DNA of 52,250 nucleotides from JACCYQ01 sp036675565 (GCA_036675565.1 JAKFER010000226.1:1-52250), one strand, 5' to 3'; counted from the stretch's first letter, positions 1 through 8,770 are shown. Notes: generated from the letters alone by a model not told the origin. Numbers and translations are program-made.

Positions 1-129
1 CTGGATTTGCGTTCCTTCTCCGCAATCAATAAGAAATAATGTTCCGTCGAGGGTAATCACCTGGCTGGTTGGGTGCCGGTCAAATGCGGGTACGGCTGAA
101 TTATTGCCAAGAATGGTAACTGCTAACAT
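1..129 (-). CDS. rnz: Ribonuclease Z, N-terminal fragment (runs off the window)
   Basis: The first 43 residues are visible, beginning at an ATG whose complement is at 127-129. The peptide starts MLAVTILGNNSAVPAF and carries FLIDCGEGTQ, the N-terminal beta-lactamase-fold signature of the RNase Z / ElaC family. This family is a zinc-dependent endonuclease that trims tRNA 3' ends. The metal-binding HxHxDH motif lies beyond the window edge, so catalytic competence cannot be judged. It lies 73 bp downstream of the fructosamine-kinase gene on the same strand and is probably cotranscribed with it and the STAS gene. Confidence 0.85.
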   Translation of the reverse strand, partial: MLAVTILGNNSAVPAFDRHPTSQVITLDGTLFLIDCGEGTQIQ

Positions 130-202
130 GTTTACAATTTATCAGGATCAAAGTTGGGTGTAATTTAACGCTAAAGACCCTGAATAAATCCGATATGCTG
201 CC

Positions 203-1090
203 TTAACTGTATTTTTTCAACACAGATTGAACAGCAGGGACATAGGATTCGCCAAAAAGATTTACATGCACCATTAGAGGGTACAGGTTACAGATTTCCC
301 ATTGTTGTTTATGATTTTGAGGAAGGGGATAATGATGATGATATGATTCATAAAAGGCAGGGTCAAATCCGCCAAATAAAGTAGTCATGGCTAAATCCAT
401 ATGCCGGTTTCCAAAATAAACCGCAGGGTCGATCAATACAGGGTCTTTTCTTTCGTCAAATAATACATTTCCCCGCCAAAAATCGCCATGTAATAATGCT
501 GGTTTTGCATCTCCAAAAATTTCAGACAGCGCAATAAAAAGTTTTTCGAATAAAGAAGAATGTATGCTGGTCAGCAAACCTTTCTTTATAGCTAAATCTA
601 TTTGCGGTTTGAGGCGATGTTGAACAAAGAAATGTACCCAGCTTTGCTCCCAGGTATTATTCTGTGGAAGGGAGCCAATATAATTATCTTCATTAAAACC
701 AAATTGGTGATTGGTTACCTGGTGTAATGCGGCCAGTTGTTCCCCCAGTTTTTTCCATGATTGGTTTGAAGGATTAGCCTGGTTAACCCATTTCATCAAC
801 AGGATTTGATATTCTCCAGGTTCTTCATATCCTTCTATAGCTGGTGTTTTAATGATCTTATGATTTTCAAGAAACCGGAGGCTGTTCATTTCTTTTGCCA
901 ATAATCCCGGGCAGGTTTGCTTACTGTTTATTTTGATGAATAATGTACGTTTATTGCTGTCCGTTACCCGGTAGCATTGGTTAATGCAACCGCCGCTGAC
1001 ATTTTCAAAAGCTATAGATTCCAGGTTTACCGGGGTTGATGTTTTGAAATAATTACCAATGACTTCCCGGATTTGTGGTAAAATGATCAT
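203..1090 (-). CDS. Fructosamine kinase family protein
   Basis: About 295 residues with a phosphotransferase (APH/choline-kinase-like) fold. Visible motifs are the catalytic-loop HGDFWRGNVLF around residue 200, followed by LIDPAVYFGNRHMDLAM, the metal-binding DPA region typical of the fructosamine-3-kinase family. Members phosphorylate ketosamine adducts on glycated proteins or small amines so that these break down; the exact substrate is not visible here. I chose the ATG at 1090 (MIILPQIREV) rather than a TTG two codons upstream. It is 26 bp downstream of the STAS gene and upstream of rnz, forming a likely three-gene operon. The length is normal for bacterial members. Confidence 0.85.
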   Translation of the reverse strand: MIILPQIREVIGNYFKTSTPVNLESIAFENVSGGCINQCYRVTDSNKRTLFIKINSKQTCPGLLAKEMNSLRFLENHKIIKTPAIEGYEEPGEYQILLMKWVNQANPSNQSWKKLGEQLAALHQVTNHQFGFNEDNYIGSLPQNNTWEQSWVHFFVQHRLKPQIDLAIKKGLLTSIHSSLFEKLFIALSEIFGDAKPALLHGDFWRGNVLFDERKDPVLIDPAVYFGNRHMDLAMTTLFGGFDPAFYESYHHHYPLPQNHKQQWEICNLYPLMVHVNLFGESYVPAVQSVLKKYS

Positions 1091-1116
1091 GGTCAAATAT
1101 TGTGTTCAGAAGGACG

Positions 1117-1497
1117 TTAGAGGTCGTCCCCATTCATCAGCTCTCTTTCAATTTCTTCCATCTGTACAATGTCACCGGCTTCGCTGGTGGTGGGTGTTAC
1201 ATTCATCATTTCGAGTAAATCTGCATCATCCAAAAATTTTTCCACGGCAGGTTGCAGGTGGCAGACAACAAATGAATGGCCGGCTTCATAAAACTTTTGC
1301 TGAATCTTAACCAACCATTCGGCCGTTAGATTGTCAATAGATTGTACTTCCGCCAGGTTCAATATAATATTGGGAACGCCATTTTGCAGGTATGGAATTA
1401 GTGTATCATCCAAATGGCCTGTCATATCAGCAGATAAAGATGTGCTGTTAACCGTGATGACATGAAATTTTTCTTTGGTATCTATTTTGACCTGCAT
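1117..1497 (-). CDS. STAS-domain protein (anti-sigma-factor-antagonist-like)
   Basis: A 126-residue protein, essentially one STAS domain. The central NLAEVQSIDNLTAEWLVK (about residues 47-64) matches the beta-strand/helix region where SpoIIAA-type antagonists carry a phosphorylatable Ser or Thr; here S53 and T57 are candidates. Such proteins bind anti-sigma kinases or act in membrane regulatory modules. No partner kinase is nearby. It is the first gene of the minus-strand group running to fructosamine kinase and rnz, and diverges from clpC with a 94-bp gap. The family assignment is good; the biological role is unknown. Confidence 0.75.
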   Translation of the reverse strand: MQVKIDTKEKFHVITVNSTSLSADMTGHLDDTLIPYLQNGVPNIILNLAEVQSIDNLTAEWLVKIQQKFYEAGHSFVVCHLQPAVEKFLDDADLLEMMNVTPTTSEAGDIVQMEEIERELMNGDDL

Positions 1498-1549
1498 ACA
1501 ACTAAGTTTATCGTAATTCCGTTTATAAGGAGGTAAATGGGTTCTTAAT

Positions 1550-1557
1550 TAAATTTG
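1550..1557 (+). promoter_or_regulatory. Candidate -7 element upstream of clpC
   Basis: TAAATTTG matches the Bacteroidota -7 consensus TAnnTTTG exactly and lies 34 bp before the clpC ATG. No good TTTG -33 box is present at the usual 19-bp spacing, so this rests on one element only. Confidence 0.4.
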
Positions 1558-1591
1558 TTATTATTGTATCACAAGCAATTATACTTAAAAA

Positions 1592-4120
1592 ATGGATAAT
1601 AATTTTTCAACACAAGTAAAGGAGATCATTTCTTTTAGCAGGGAAGAGGCGTTAAGATTAGGGAATGATTTTATTGGTACCGAGCATTTATTACTTGGCC
1701 TTATCCGCGAAGGAGATAATACAGCCATCCGGATATTGAAAAGCTTTAACGTGGATCTTTATGAATTGCGTAAAGAGATAGAGCTTGCAGTAAAAGATAA
1801 AACGGGGAAAAACATCGCCAATATTAATAGCCTGCCTTTAACCAAACAGGCAGAAAAAGTGATTCGTGTAACCGTTCTGGAAGCCAAAGCGCTGAAAAGC
1901 CCTACGGTGGAAACAGAACATTTAATGCTTTCAATATTGAAAAATAAAGAAAATATCGCTACACAGATCCTCAATCAATTTGATGTGGATTACGACCTGT
2001 TCCGCAACGAACTGGGTGTTGTTAAATCCAACGATATCCGCTCAGAATACAATGAAGAAAACGAGGATGATTTTGAGGATGAAAAAAAATATTCGCAATC
2101 TAAATCCCGCCAGGGCGGTGCTGCAAAAAGCAAAACACCTGTGCTGGATAATTTTGGTCGGGACATTACCCGCCTTGCTGAAATGAACCAGTTAGACCCT
2201 ATTGTTGGCCGTGAGGTTGAAATTGAAAGGGTTTCACAGATCCTTTCCCGTCGTAAAAAGAATAACCCGATCCTGATCGGTGAACCGGGTGTTGGTAAAA
2301 CTGCCATCGTGGAAGGTCTTGCCTTACGTATTATTCAACGCAACGTAAGCCGGGTTTTGTTTGATAAAAGAGTGATTTCGCTTGACCTGGCGGCATTGGT
2401 TGCCGGTACAAAATACCGGGGTCAATTTGAAGAAAGAATGAAAGCGATCATGAACGAACTGGAAAAGAACCGGGATGTGATCCTTTTCATAGATGAAATA
2501 CATACGATAGTTGGGGCAGGAGGTGCCAGCGGATCGCTGGATGCCAGTAATATTTTCAAACCTGCACTGGCTCGTGGCGAACTGCAATGCATTGGTGCTT
2601 CCACACTGGATGAGTACCGCATGTATATTGAAAAGGATGGCGCCCTGGATCGTCGTTTTCAGAAAGTGATGATTGAGCCACCTTCCGTGGATGAGACCAT
2701 TCAGATACTCAATAATATCAAATCCAAATACGAAGATTACCACAGTGTATTGTATAATGATGAAGCCATTGATGCTTGTGTTAAACTAAGCGACCGCTAT
2801 ATCACCGACCGTTTATTACCTGATAAGGCTATCGATGTGATGGATGAAGTAGGTGCAAGAGTGCATTTAAAAAATATCAATGTTCCTGAAAACATCGTAG
2901 AGCTGGAGAAAAAAATTGAAGATGTAAAGAATGAAAAGAATAAAGTAGTCAAGAGCCAGAAATTTGAAGAAGCCGCTTCGCTGCGGGATACGGAAAAACG
3001 ATTGGGTGAAGAATTAGATAAAGCAAAACTGGAATGGGAAGAAGAAAGCAAACATAAACGGTACCCGATAGGCGAAGAAGAAATTGCCGAAGTGGTGAGT
3101 ATGATGACGGGCATTCCGGTAACGCGAATGGTACAGGCTGAAACTGAGAAACTTCGCAGGATGGCAGAAGATATGAAGGAAGCGGTCATTGGCCAGGAAG
3201 AAGCGATTTCGAAAGTCGTAAAAGCCATTCAGCGTAACAGGGTAGGATTGAAAGACCCTAAAAAACCGATCGGAACATTTATTTTCCTGGGACCAACCGG
3301 TGTTGGTAAAACAGAGCTTGCCAGGTCACTGGCCCGTTATATGTTCGATTCAGAAGATTCGCTGATTCGTATAGATATGAGCGAATACATGGAGAAGTTC
3401 ACGGTGAGTCGTTTGATTGGTGCACCTCCGGGATATGTAGGTTATGAAGAAGGCGGCCAGCTAACGGAAAGGGTTAGGCGTAAACCTTACAGTGTGATTT
3501 TATTGGATGAAATTGAGAAAGCACACCCGGATATTTACAATATATTATTACAGGTTTTGGATGATGGTCAGCTGACGGATGGTTTGGGAAGAAAAGTAGA
3601 TTTCAAGAATACAATGATCATCATGACTTCCAACATTGGTGCACGCCAGTTAAAAGATTTTGGCGCCGGAGTAGGATTTGCCACCCAATCAAGGGCAGAG
3701 CATGAAGAAGAAGCGAATAAGGCTGTTATTGAAAAAGCATTAAAGCGTACTTTTTCGCCTGAGTTTCTGAACAGGATCGATGATGTGATCATTTTCAATT
3801 CACTTTCTAAAGATCATATCTTCCAGATCATTGATATCCTGATGAAAGGGGTGTTAAAGCGGTTGAGCATTCTTGGTTTTGGATTGGAGTTAACCCCGGA
3901 AGCCAAAGAGTTTATTGCTGAAAAAGGTTATGATCAGCAGTTTGGAGCAAGGCCTTTGCACAGGGCGATTCAGAAATACCTGGAAGACCCGCTGGCCGAA
4001 GAAATCCTGAATATGCATATTAAAGAAGGTGATGTGCTGGTGGCTGTTTTGGATAAAGAAAAGGAGTTGCTGAAGTTTACATTTAAGAGTAGGATAGAAG
4101 AGAAATCGGAAGCGAAATGA
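1592..4120 (+). CDS. clpC: ATP-dependent Clp protease ATP-binding subunit ClpC
   Basis: An 842-residue Hsp100 AAA+ unfoldase that feeds substrates to ClpP. Domains in order: Clp N-domain repeats (about 1-145), an acidic/charged linker (150-185), a first AAA+ module with Walker A GEPGVGKT (230-237) and Walker B VILFIDEIH (296-304), a middle coiled segment with a UVR-like motif (about 430-480), a second AAA+ module with Walker A GPTGVGKT (567-574) and Walker B VILLDEIE (635-642), and the C-terminal D2-small domain. The presence of a middle domain with the UVR-like stretch argues for ClpC over ClpA. All nucleotide-binding motifs are intact. It stands alone; the next gene, cmk, is about 570 bp away. 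Confidence 0.95.
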   Translation: MDNNFSTQVKEIISFSREEALRLGNDFIGTEHLLLGLIREGDNTAIRILKSFNVDLYELRKEIELAVKDKTGKNIANINSLPLTKQAEKVIRVTVLEAKALKSPTVETEHLMLSILKNKENIATQILNQFDVDYDLFRNELGVVKSNDIRSEYNEENEDDFEDEKKYSQSKSRQGGAAKSKTPVLDNFGRDITRLAEMNQLDPIVGREVEIERVSQILSRRKKNNPILIGEPGVGKTAIVEGLALRIIQRNVSRVLFDKRVISLDLAALVAGTKYRGQFEERMKAIMNELEKNRDVILFIDEIHTIVGAGGASGSLDASNIFKPALARGELQCIGASTLDEYRMYIEKDGALDRRFQKVMIEPPSVDETIQILNNIKSKYEDYHSVLYNDEAIDACVKLSDRYITDRLLPDKAIDVMDEVGARVHLKNINVPENIVELEKKIEDVKNEKNKVVKSQKFEEAASLRDTEKRLGEELDKAKLEWEEESKHKRYPIGEEEIAEVVSMMTGIPVTRMVQAETEKLRRMAEDMKEAVIGQEEAISKVVKAIQRNRVGLKDPKKPIGTFIFLGPTGVGKTELARSLARYMFDSEDSLIRIDMSEYMEKFTVSRLIGAPPGYVGYEEGGQLTERVRRKPYSVILLDEIEKAHPDIYNILLQVLDDGQLTDGLGRKVDFKNTMIIMTSNIGARQLKDFGAGVGFATQSRAEHEEEANKAVIEKALKRTFSPEFLNRIDDVIIFNSLSKDHIFQIIDILMKGVLKRLSILGFGLELTPEAKEFIAEKGYDQQFGARPLHRAIQKYLEDPLAEEILNMHIKEGDVLVAVLDKEKELLKFTFKSRIEEKSEAK

Positions 4121-4177
4121 GTTTAGTGTTTAGAGTTTAGGGTTTCGTGTTTAAGGTTCTCAATTTTGAAATTTCAA

Positions 4178-4222
4178 CATATAATAAGAGGAATGCAATT
4201 TTTGCGTTCCTCTTATTATATG
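4178..4222. repeat. 20-bp-stem hairpin downstream of clpC
   Basis: The arms 4178-4197 and 4203-4222 are complementary over 20 bp (19 Watson-Crick pairs and one G-T), with a 5-nt loop. It lies 57 bp after the clpC stop. No T-run follows, so it is not a classic intrinsic terminator. It may be a transcript 3'-end stabiliser, a bidirectional terminator or a REP-like/MITE-like palindrome. Confidence 0.65.
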
Positions 4223-4323
4223 CACGATCGTCGTCTTTGTCTCCGTCATTTCGTGGGAGTGCTGGGAAGGTTCTATTGTATATTTAGATATTTGGTTTTA
4301 GCGATTAGTTGTTTTGATCTTCG

Positions 4324-4354
4324 TCTTTGTCATCCTGACCGGAGGGAAGGATCT
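4324..4354. repeat. Dispersed repeat, GTCATCCTGA class
   Basis: This copy reads TTTGTCATCCTGACCGGAGG and ends GAAGGATCTT. It is the reverse complement of the units at 8803-8839 and 9453-9512 (AGATCCTTC...CAGGATGACAA). Only one arm is near its neighbours, so the unit boundary is approximate. Confidence 0.55.
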
Positions 4355-4450
4355 TATAAGATGTAACATATACAATGCTCTCAGTCTCACTAATCACCTC
4401 CAAAAATTTGTATTTTTACTCGCTCTTCAAACAGGATCTTATACAAATCA

Positions 4451-4492
4451 TCGTACAAGATGGCTCCTTCGTCGCCATGACAAGGATGAAAC
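4451..4492 (-). repeat. Dispersed repeat, GGCGAGGAACGA class, inverted copy
   Basis: The reverse complement aligns without gaps to the repeat at 8881-8924 at about 34 of 42 positions, sharing TTGTCATGGCGA and GAGCCATCT. It is in the opposite orientation to the copies around the GIY-YIG pseudogene and is not accompanied by a nuclease gene. Confidence 0.6.
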
Positions 4493-4688
4493 ATTCATGA
4501 CAAGTATTAAAAAAAACCTAAGGGTAGCGAAGGACTTCCTGAATGTTGAGGGTTGATAGTTTAAGGCTTCAGCAAGCTCAGTCTAACAGGCCATATGTTC
4601 CCATGAAATTAAAAAGTTTTGACTTTTAATTTGACTTGCTATCGAAACACTAAACTTTATTTGATTTTCTTCATCTTTGCATCTTCAA

Positions 4689-5381
4689 ATGAAGAAGATT
4701 ATTATTACTATCGATGGCTGGTCTTCCTGCGGGAAGAGTACGCTGGCAAAGCAACTGGCTAGGGAACTGAATTATGTATATGTAGACAGTGGTGCTATGT
4801 ACCGGGCCATCACCCTTTATTTTTTGCGCAATCATATTGACTGGACGAAAACGAAAGAGGTTGTTACCGCATTAAGAGACATTCATCTCGAATTTATTTT
4901 TAATCCACTTTCCGGTCAGAGTGAGATTTATCTTAATGACGAAAACGTGGAATATGTTATTCGAGACCTGGTCGTTGCAGAAAAAGTCAGCGAGATTGCC
5001 ACCATCAAAGAGGTGAGGGAATATGCCGTTTCACAGCAACAAAAAATGGGAAAGAAAAAAGGAATTGTCATGGATGGCCGCGATATTGGTACGGTCGTAT
5101 TTCCGGAAGCGGAATTGAAAATTTTTATGACAGCCGACAATGCCGTCCGGGTGCAAAGAAGGTTTAAAGAATTGTTTGAGAAAAATCCAAACATTACTAT
5201 TGAAGAAGTAAAGGCCAATCTTGAAATGCGTGACTATATAGATTCTAACCGCGAAATCAGTCCACTCCGAAAAGCAGCAGATGCTTTGGTTTTGGATAAT
5301 ACAAACATAACTCCTTCTCAACAGTTTCATAAAGCATTGGCATGGGTGCAAAGCAAAACGGGTAATCCACAAAAAGTGTAG
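4689..5381 (+). CDS. cmk: (d)CMP kinase (cytidylate kinase)
   Basis: Phosphorylates CMP and dCMP with ATP in pyrimidine nucleotide synthesis. The P-loop is DGWSSCGKST near residue 10, followed by YVDSGAMYRAITL, the NMP-binding region of Cmk. The later GIVMDGRDIGTVVFPEA and RRFKEL segments are also typical. About 230 residues, the normal length for the single-domain enzyme. I chose the ATG at 4689 (MKKIIITIDGW); a TTG four codons upstream coincides with a possible -7 promoter element and is not the likely start. The gene stands alone, with repeat-rich DNA before it. Confidence 0.93.
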   Translation: MKKIIITIDGWSSCGKSTLAKQLARELNYVYVDSGAMYRAITLYFLRNHIDWTKTKEVVTALRDIHLEFIFNPLSGQSEIYLNDENVEYVIRDLVVAEKVSEIATIKEVREYAVSQQQKMGKKKGIVMDGRDIGTVVFPEAELKIFMTADNAVRVQRRFKELFEKNPNITIEEVKANLEMRDYIDSNREISPLRKAADALVLDNTNITPSQQFHKALAWVQSKTGNPQKV

Positions 5382-5415
5382 AAAGATTTTACCACTACTT
5401 TAAGGTTTTTAAAAG

Positions 5416-5595
5416 TTAAGTTTTTTTAATATCAAAAAGTTTCCCGCAGGAGCCGGAACAACTTAATGCCCATCCATGCCCACATTTCATGGATTTTATG
5501 CACAATAATGGATGGTCATCGTATTGGCAGTCAACCATATGGCACAGCATTTTATTATTCCTGCAAAATTCCCATTCCTTCTGAAGAGTGACCAC
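5416..5595 (-). CDS. Candidate small Cys-rich protein, unknown function
   Basis: An open frame of 59 codons from a GTG at 5595 (or 44 codons from the ATG at 5550) to TAA at 5416-5418, antisense to nothing and in the gap between cmk and the first T9SS cargo gene. It carries seven cysteines (residues 11, 18, 23, 32, 38, 46, 50 counting from the GTG) and several histidines, including KCGHGWALSCSGSCGKLF. The Cys/His spacing suggests metal binding or disulfides. I do not recognise a family. The residue composition is unlike random AT-rich translation, but the ORF is short and could be fortuitous or a decayed gene. Confidence 0.35.
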   Translation of the reverse strand: MVTLQKEWEFCRNNKMLCHMVDCQYDDHPLLCIKSMKCGHGWALSCSGSCGKLFDIKKT

Positions 5596-5643
5596 CGTAT
5601 GCTATGATCTGATAATTATTTAATCACGATCTAAAATTACTTT

Positions 5644-7170
5644 ATGAAAAAGTTTTTACTCTTCAGCATGACCCTTATTGCGGGTGTGTTTTCAAACAAT
5701 TTAATGGCCCAGGGGCAAGGAGGTGGTGGCGGAAATGCCAGTCCAACCAGTGCCTGTGATATCTATGATATCCTGGTGCAGAATGTGGATGTTACTGGTC
5801 CACAGGAAGCGGGTTCTTGTACGGTTACTTTTGATGTAGCCTTTAGTATGAATGTAAATAATGGTCTCAAGCACATCTTTCTTCAGACTTATATAGCATC
5901 TGCCACACAGAATGGAGCCGCGGCAAATAATCAGCATCCTTACCCTAATTATTTTCAATGTGAAAATGGAGCAACAAGGGTAAAAACACCACCCACAGCT
6001 GAAGAGGCTGGAAATCCACTTTTAAACGTAGCAATCAATGTTGAAGGAGAAGATCCCATATTTGAAGATTATATACCTGATACGGATTTAGGAATTGTTG
6101 GGGTAACTGCATCTACCCAGATTGATAGCGTAATCCTGGAAAATGGGGATACCCGTTTTTTAATTACGGGGCTTCAAGTGGTATTGCCAAATGAATGTGG
6201 AAGTAACACACAATATGAATTTGCAACAGACATTTTTGCTTCACAAACACCCAAAGCCAATACACTGCATTGTGTAAGTTGTGGTATTGGTACCGTAGGT
6301 GGAACAGTAAATATTACTGGTGTAGTTAATTGCGACATGATCATGGCAACATTCACCAACACAACTTCCAGTGAAATTGAAGTTATTTATGAATTTTATG
6401 CCGATAATGGTGATGGTGTTTTTGCCACCCAGAATACAGAAGATGTATTGATCACTTCTGATACCGTGATGATCGGTGCTTCAGGGTCTCTGATCATTGA
6501 TCCGGTGAATATTAGCATGATAGATCCAACTCTGGTAGGTCGTGAAGTTTTTGTAGTCATTAATATCGGTGGTGCCCGTCGTGCACAATTGCTGAACTTA
6601 ATAGAATGTGTGCCTTTACCGGTTAGCTTTGGATCTTTCAATGCGCAGCGTAACCGTTCCAATGTAATATTAACCTGGGAAACAGAAACTGAATCCAATT
6701 CGAGAGGATTTGAATTGCAGCGGGAGCTTGGTGATAATAAATGGCAATCCATTGCTTTTATTCCAAGTAAGGCTGAAGGTGGAAACAGTACCAGCGTGAT
6801 CAGGTATGAGCATACAGATATGAACACTTACCGGGGTATTTCTAACTATCGCATCCGGCAGGTTGATTTTGATGGACAAATGATGATCAGCCCGGTTCGT
6901 TCGGTAAGGGGTGAAGGCCAGCCAAACGGTACGGTGATTTTCCCTAACCCAAGCAGCAATGGAAAGGTGAATGTAATATTTGAGTCTGTAAGAGATCAAA
7001 TGGATCTGAGCCTGGTGGGTATGTCGGGCAGGATTTTAAAACAATGGCAGAATTACAGCGATAACAGTTTGCAGATCACCAATCTTCAACCCGGAATGTA
7101 TAACCTTCGGATACTTAATCGCAATACAGGCGCGGTAAGTAATGAGAAGATTGTGGTTAGCAGGAATTAA
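5644..7170 (+). CDS. T9SS type A sorting-domain secreted protein, cargo paralogue 1
   Basis: 508 residues. A Sec signal peptide (MKKFLLFSMTLIAGVF, cleavage after AQ at about 23) is followed by a Gly-rich start, an N-terminal region of unknown family (to about 323), then the shared module at 324-508. In the module PLPV opens a beta-rich block with GFELQR, GNSTS and YRIRQVD, and the T9SS type A domain follows with IFPNPSSNGKVNV and ends EKIVVSRN. T9SS exports such cargo across the outer membrane and removes or anchors the C-terminal signal. The N-terminus has several cysteines (e.g. HCVSCG) but no recognisable enzyme motif, so it may be structural or adhesive. It is the most divergent of the five paralogues in its module. 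Confidence 0.85.
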   Translation: MKKFLLFSMTLIAGVFSNNLMAQGQGGGGGNASPTSACDIYDILVQNVDVTGPQEAGSCTVTFDVAFSMNVNNGLKHIFLQTYIASATQNGAAANNQHPYPNYFQCENGATRVKTPPTAEEAGNPLLNVAINVEGEDPIFEDYIPDTDLGIVGVTASTQIDSVILENGDTRFLITGLQVVLPNECGSNTQYEFATDIFASQTPKANTLHCVSCGIGTVGGTVNITGVVNCDMIMATFTNTTSSEIEVIYEFYADNGDGVFATQNTEDVLITSDTVMIGASGSLIIDPVNISMIDPTLVGREVFVVINIGGARRAQLLNLIECVPLPVSFGSFNAQRNRSNVILTWETETESNSRGFELQRELGDNKWQSIAFIPSKAEGGNSTSVIRYEHTDMNTYRGISNYRIRQVDFDGQMMISPVRSVRGEGQPNGTVIFPNPSSNGKVNVIFESVRDQMDLSLVGMSGRILKQWQNYSDNSLQITNLQPGMYNLRILNRNTGAVSNEKIVVSRN

Positions 7171-7583
7171 TCATGTGTTTAGCGTTTAGAGTTTAGCTTA
7201 TAAAAGTTGAATTTCTGATTAGTTGAAACATTAAATTTTCATAATCAAGCTAAACACTAAGCCATAAACTGATAAAAAAGACGACTTAACCGGTCGTCTT
7301 TTTTTTATTTTAAAAAATTTGTGGTTCGTATACAGATGAGTCGTAGATTTACGTCCCTCTATTGTTGAGATCCATTACTTCTGAAACCAACAAACTCCAA
7401 AAACCAGGGAAATCAATATTGCATTCATTGTTTTAAGTTACAGTGCTTTAATGGTTTATTATCATCTTTAAACCTTTAAACCCTTAAACTTTTAAACAAT
7501 TTCGCATCAATCCATCCAACCGAAACACGTAACCTGCTGCACCCCCTGGAAGCTAAATTTTTAATCATCTAAACTTTTAGCAA
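7171..7583. other. Gap between cargo genes 1 and 2
   Basis: No gene seen. It contains TTTAG-type units just after the stop (7175-7200), their complementary form (7248-7270), an intrinsic terminator (7274-7306), and an AT-rich leader up to the next ATG. TTTG at 7318-7321 and TAGATTTA at 7344-7351 resemble promoter boxes but with a poor -7 match and 22-bp spacing. Confidence 0.5.
7274..7306 (+). terminator. Intrinsic terminator after cargo gene 1
   Basis: The arms AAAAAAGACGAC (7274-7285) and GTCGTCTTTTTT (7293-7304) pair perfectly around a 7-nt loop, followed by a T-run. It can act in both directions. Confidence 0.85.
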
Positions 7584-8537
7584 ATGAAAAAGACTTTACT
7601 CTTATTTGTTTTATCAATTTCAATGAATTGTTTGTTGGCTCAAGCTCCATTACCTTGCCTGGAATCCTATAAAATCAATAATGGAGGTGGTAATTGTCCA
7701 TTATTAAATGGACAGTCTGCAACAGGAAAAGTAACTCTGACATTTGACGCAGCAGTCGACCCAAATAATTTACCTGTAATTCTTGGAGTTAATGCTCCAG
7801 ATGAATCAAAAGTTCCTACTGAAATATTATTTGGAACAGGTACTGTAAAAAGTACTTTTGAAGTTGAATATTGTTTTTATGAAGGAGGCGCTAATCTTAA
7901 TAATTTAGATGGAGGTTATGCAGAATATAATTTCGTTATTCAGTATGAGGGCTTTCCAGTCGGTTGCGGCGAATTAATTCCACTTCCTGTTAAATTAAGA
8001 TCTTTTGCAGCCGTCCGAAATAATTCAAATGTTGAATTAAAATGGACAACTACCACAGAGCAAAACAATGCGGGATTTGATATCCAGCGTTTATCTGGTG
8101 CTGGTGGCTGGCAGACTGTTGGCTTTGTTGGTTCAAAAGCAACGGATGGCAATAGCGTGGGTGAATTGAATTATGCGTTTTCTGATGCAAATCCTTCCTC
8201 TGTGGTTAGCCAGTACAGGTTAAAACAAATGGACCTGGATGCAAAAGTAAAATTCAGTGAGATCCGTGCTGTTCAAGGGATTGTTCAGATGGGCCGTACC
8301 ATTATTGCACCCAATCCATCCAGTAACGGGCAGGTAAATGTGATCTTCGAAACTGCTGGTGAACGCCGTAACCTGCAGCTGACTGATATGGTTGGCCGCC
8401 TGGTAAAACAGTGGAACGGTTATGCAGATAACAGTTTGCAGTTAACCGGTTTGCAGAATGGTATTTACCAGTTACGAATCGTGGATGCTGCAACAGGCGC
8501 ACAATCAATCGAGAAGATCGTTGTCAGCGGGAGATAA
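7584..8537 (+). CDS. T9SS type A sorting-domain secreted protein, cargo paralogue 2
   Basis: 317 residues: signal peptide (MKKTLLLFVLSISMNCLLAQ), a short N-terminal domain (about 21-132), and the shared module at 133-317. The N-terminal domain contains INNGGGNC, VTLTFDAA, YCFYEGG and EYNFVIQYEG. It resembles that of paralogue 5, which has KANNGGGDGC, ITLSFEAA, YCYKSDD and NYRFVLQYA, so these two share homology over their whole length. The module aligns without gaps to that of paralogue 1 over 185 residues and ends EKIVVSGR. Probably secreted by T9SS and surface-attached; the molecular function is unknown. A strong terminator follows, so the gene is monocistronic. Confidence 0.85.
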   Translation: MKKTLLLFVLSISMNCLLAQAPLPCLESYKINNGGGNCPLLNGQSATGKVTLTFDAAVDPNNLPVILGVNAPDESKVPTEILFGTGTVKSTFEVEYCFYEGGANLNNLDGGYAEYNFVIQYEGFPVGCGELIPLPVKLRSFAAVRNNSNVELKWTTTTEQNNAGFDIQRLSGAGGWQTVGFVGSKATDGNSVGELNYAFSDANPSSVVSQYRLKQMDLDAKVKFSEIRAVQGIVQMGRTIIAPNPSSNGQVNVIFETAGERRNLQLTDMVGRLVKQWNGYADNSLQLTGLQNGIYQLRIVDAATGAQSIEKIVVSGR

Positions 8538-8561
8538 TTAAAAATTAAAAAATTAAAATGC

Positions 8562-8591
8562 AAAAGGATGACCGTGAGGTTGTCCTTTTTT
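8562..8591 (+). terminator. Intrinsic terminator after cargo gene 2
   Basis: AAAAGGATGACC (8562-8573) pairs with GGTTGTCCTTTT (8578-8589), with two G-T pairs and a GTGA loop, and then T residues. Confidence 0.8.
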
Positions 8592-8722
8592 GATTTAACA
8601 ATTCTGTATTGAGTGCATCGATCTTCTCATACCAACGCGGGCCATTTGCCCTAACAATTCTTAAATGACTGTTTCAATCTTGTCATACCGACGCAGGAGA
8701 TATCTGTTACGCTGTAGTATGA

Positions 8723-8770
8723 TTTGTTAGTGGTCATCGATTTCTAAGTTAATAATATCCGGACGATATT
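8723..8770 (-). repeat. GIY-YIG leader repeat, copy 1 (core-deleted)
   Basis: Matches 9273-9320 over 48 bp with only a handful of mismatches, including the shared block CATCGATTTCTAAGTTAATA. On the minus strand this copy starts ATGACCACTAACAAATC, giving MTTNKSYY, which parallels MASNKAYY of the pseudogene at 8945-9287. The frame then runs straight into a repeat unit (AGCGTAACAGATATCTCC) instead of nuclease sequence. Confidence 0.65.

Larger units (their letters stand above)
4121..4688. other. Gene-free, repeat-rich gap between clpC and cmk
   Basis: No convincing gene. The gap opens with tandem TTTAG-type units (4121-4160), continues with a strong hairpin (4178-4222), a repeat of the GTCATCCTGA...GAAGGATC class (4324-4354), and an inverted copy of the GGCGAGGAACGA-class repeat (4451-4492). 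Short open frames across it only translate the repeats. CATCTTTG at 4672-4679, one base off TAnnTTTG, may be the cmk -7 element, which would leave a very short leader. Confidence 0.6.

Noticed and set aside
1990..3798. Long minus-strand ORFs inside clpC
   Set aside because: Shadows of the clpC coding frame without domains or start signals.
4166..4556. Small plus-strand ORFs in the clpC/cmk gap
   Set aside because: They translate repeat units (for example LCHPDRREGS), as such dispersed repeats do in many genomes; no start context or conserved domain.
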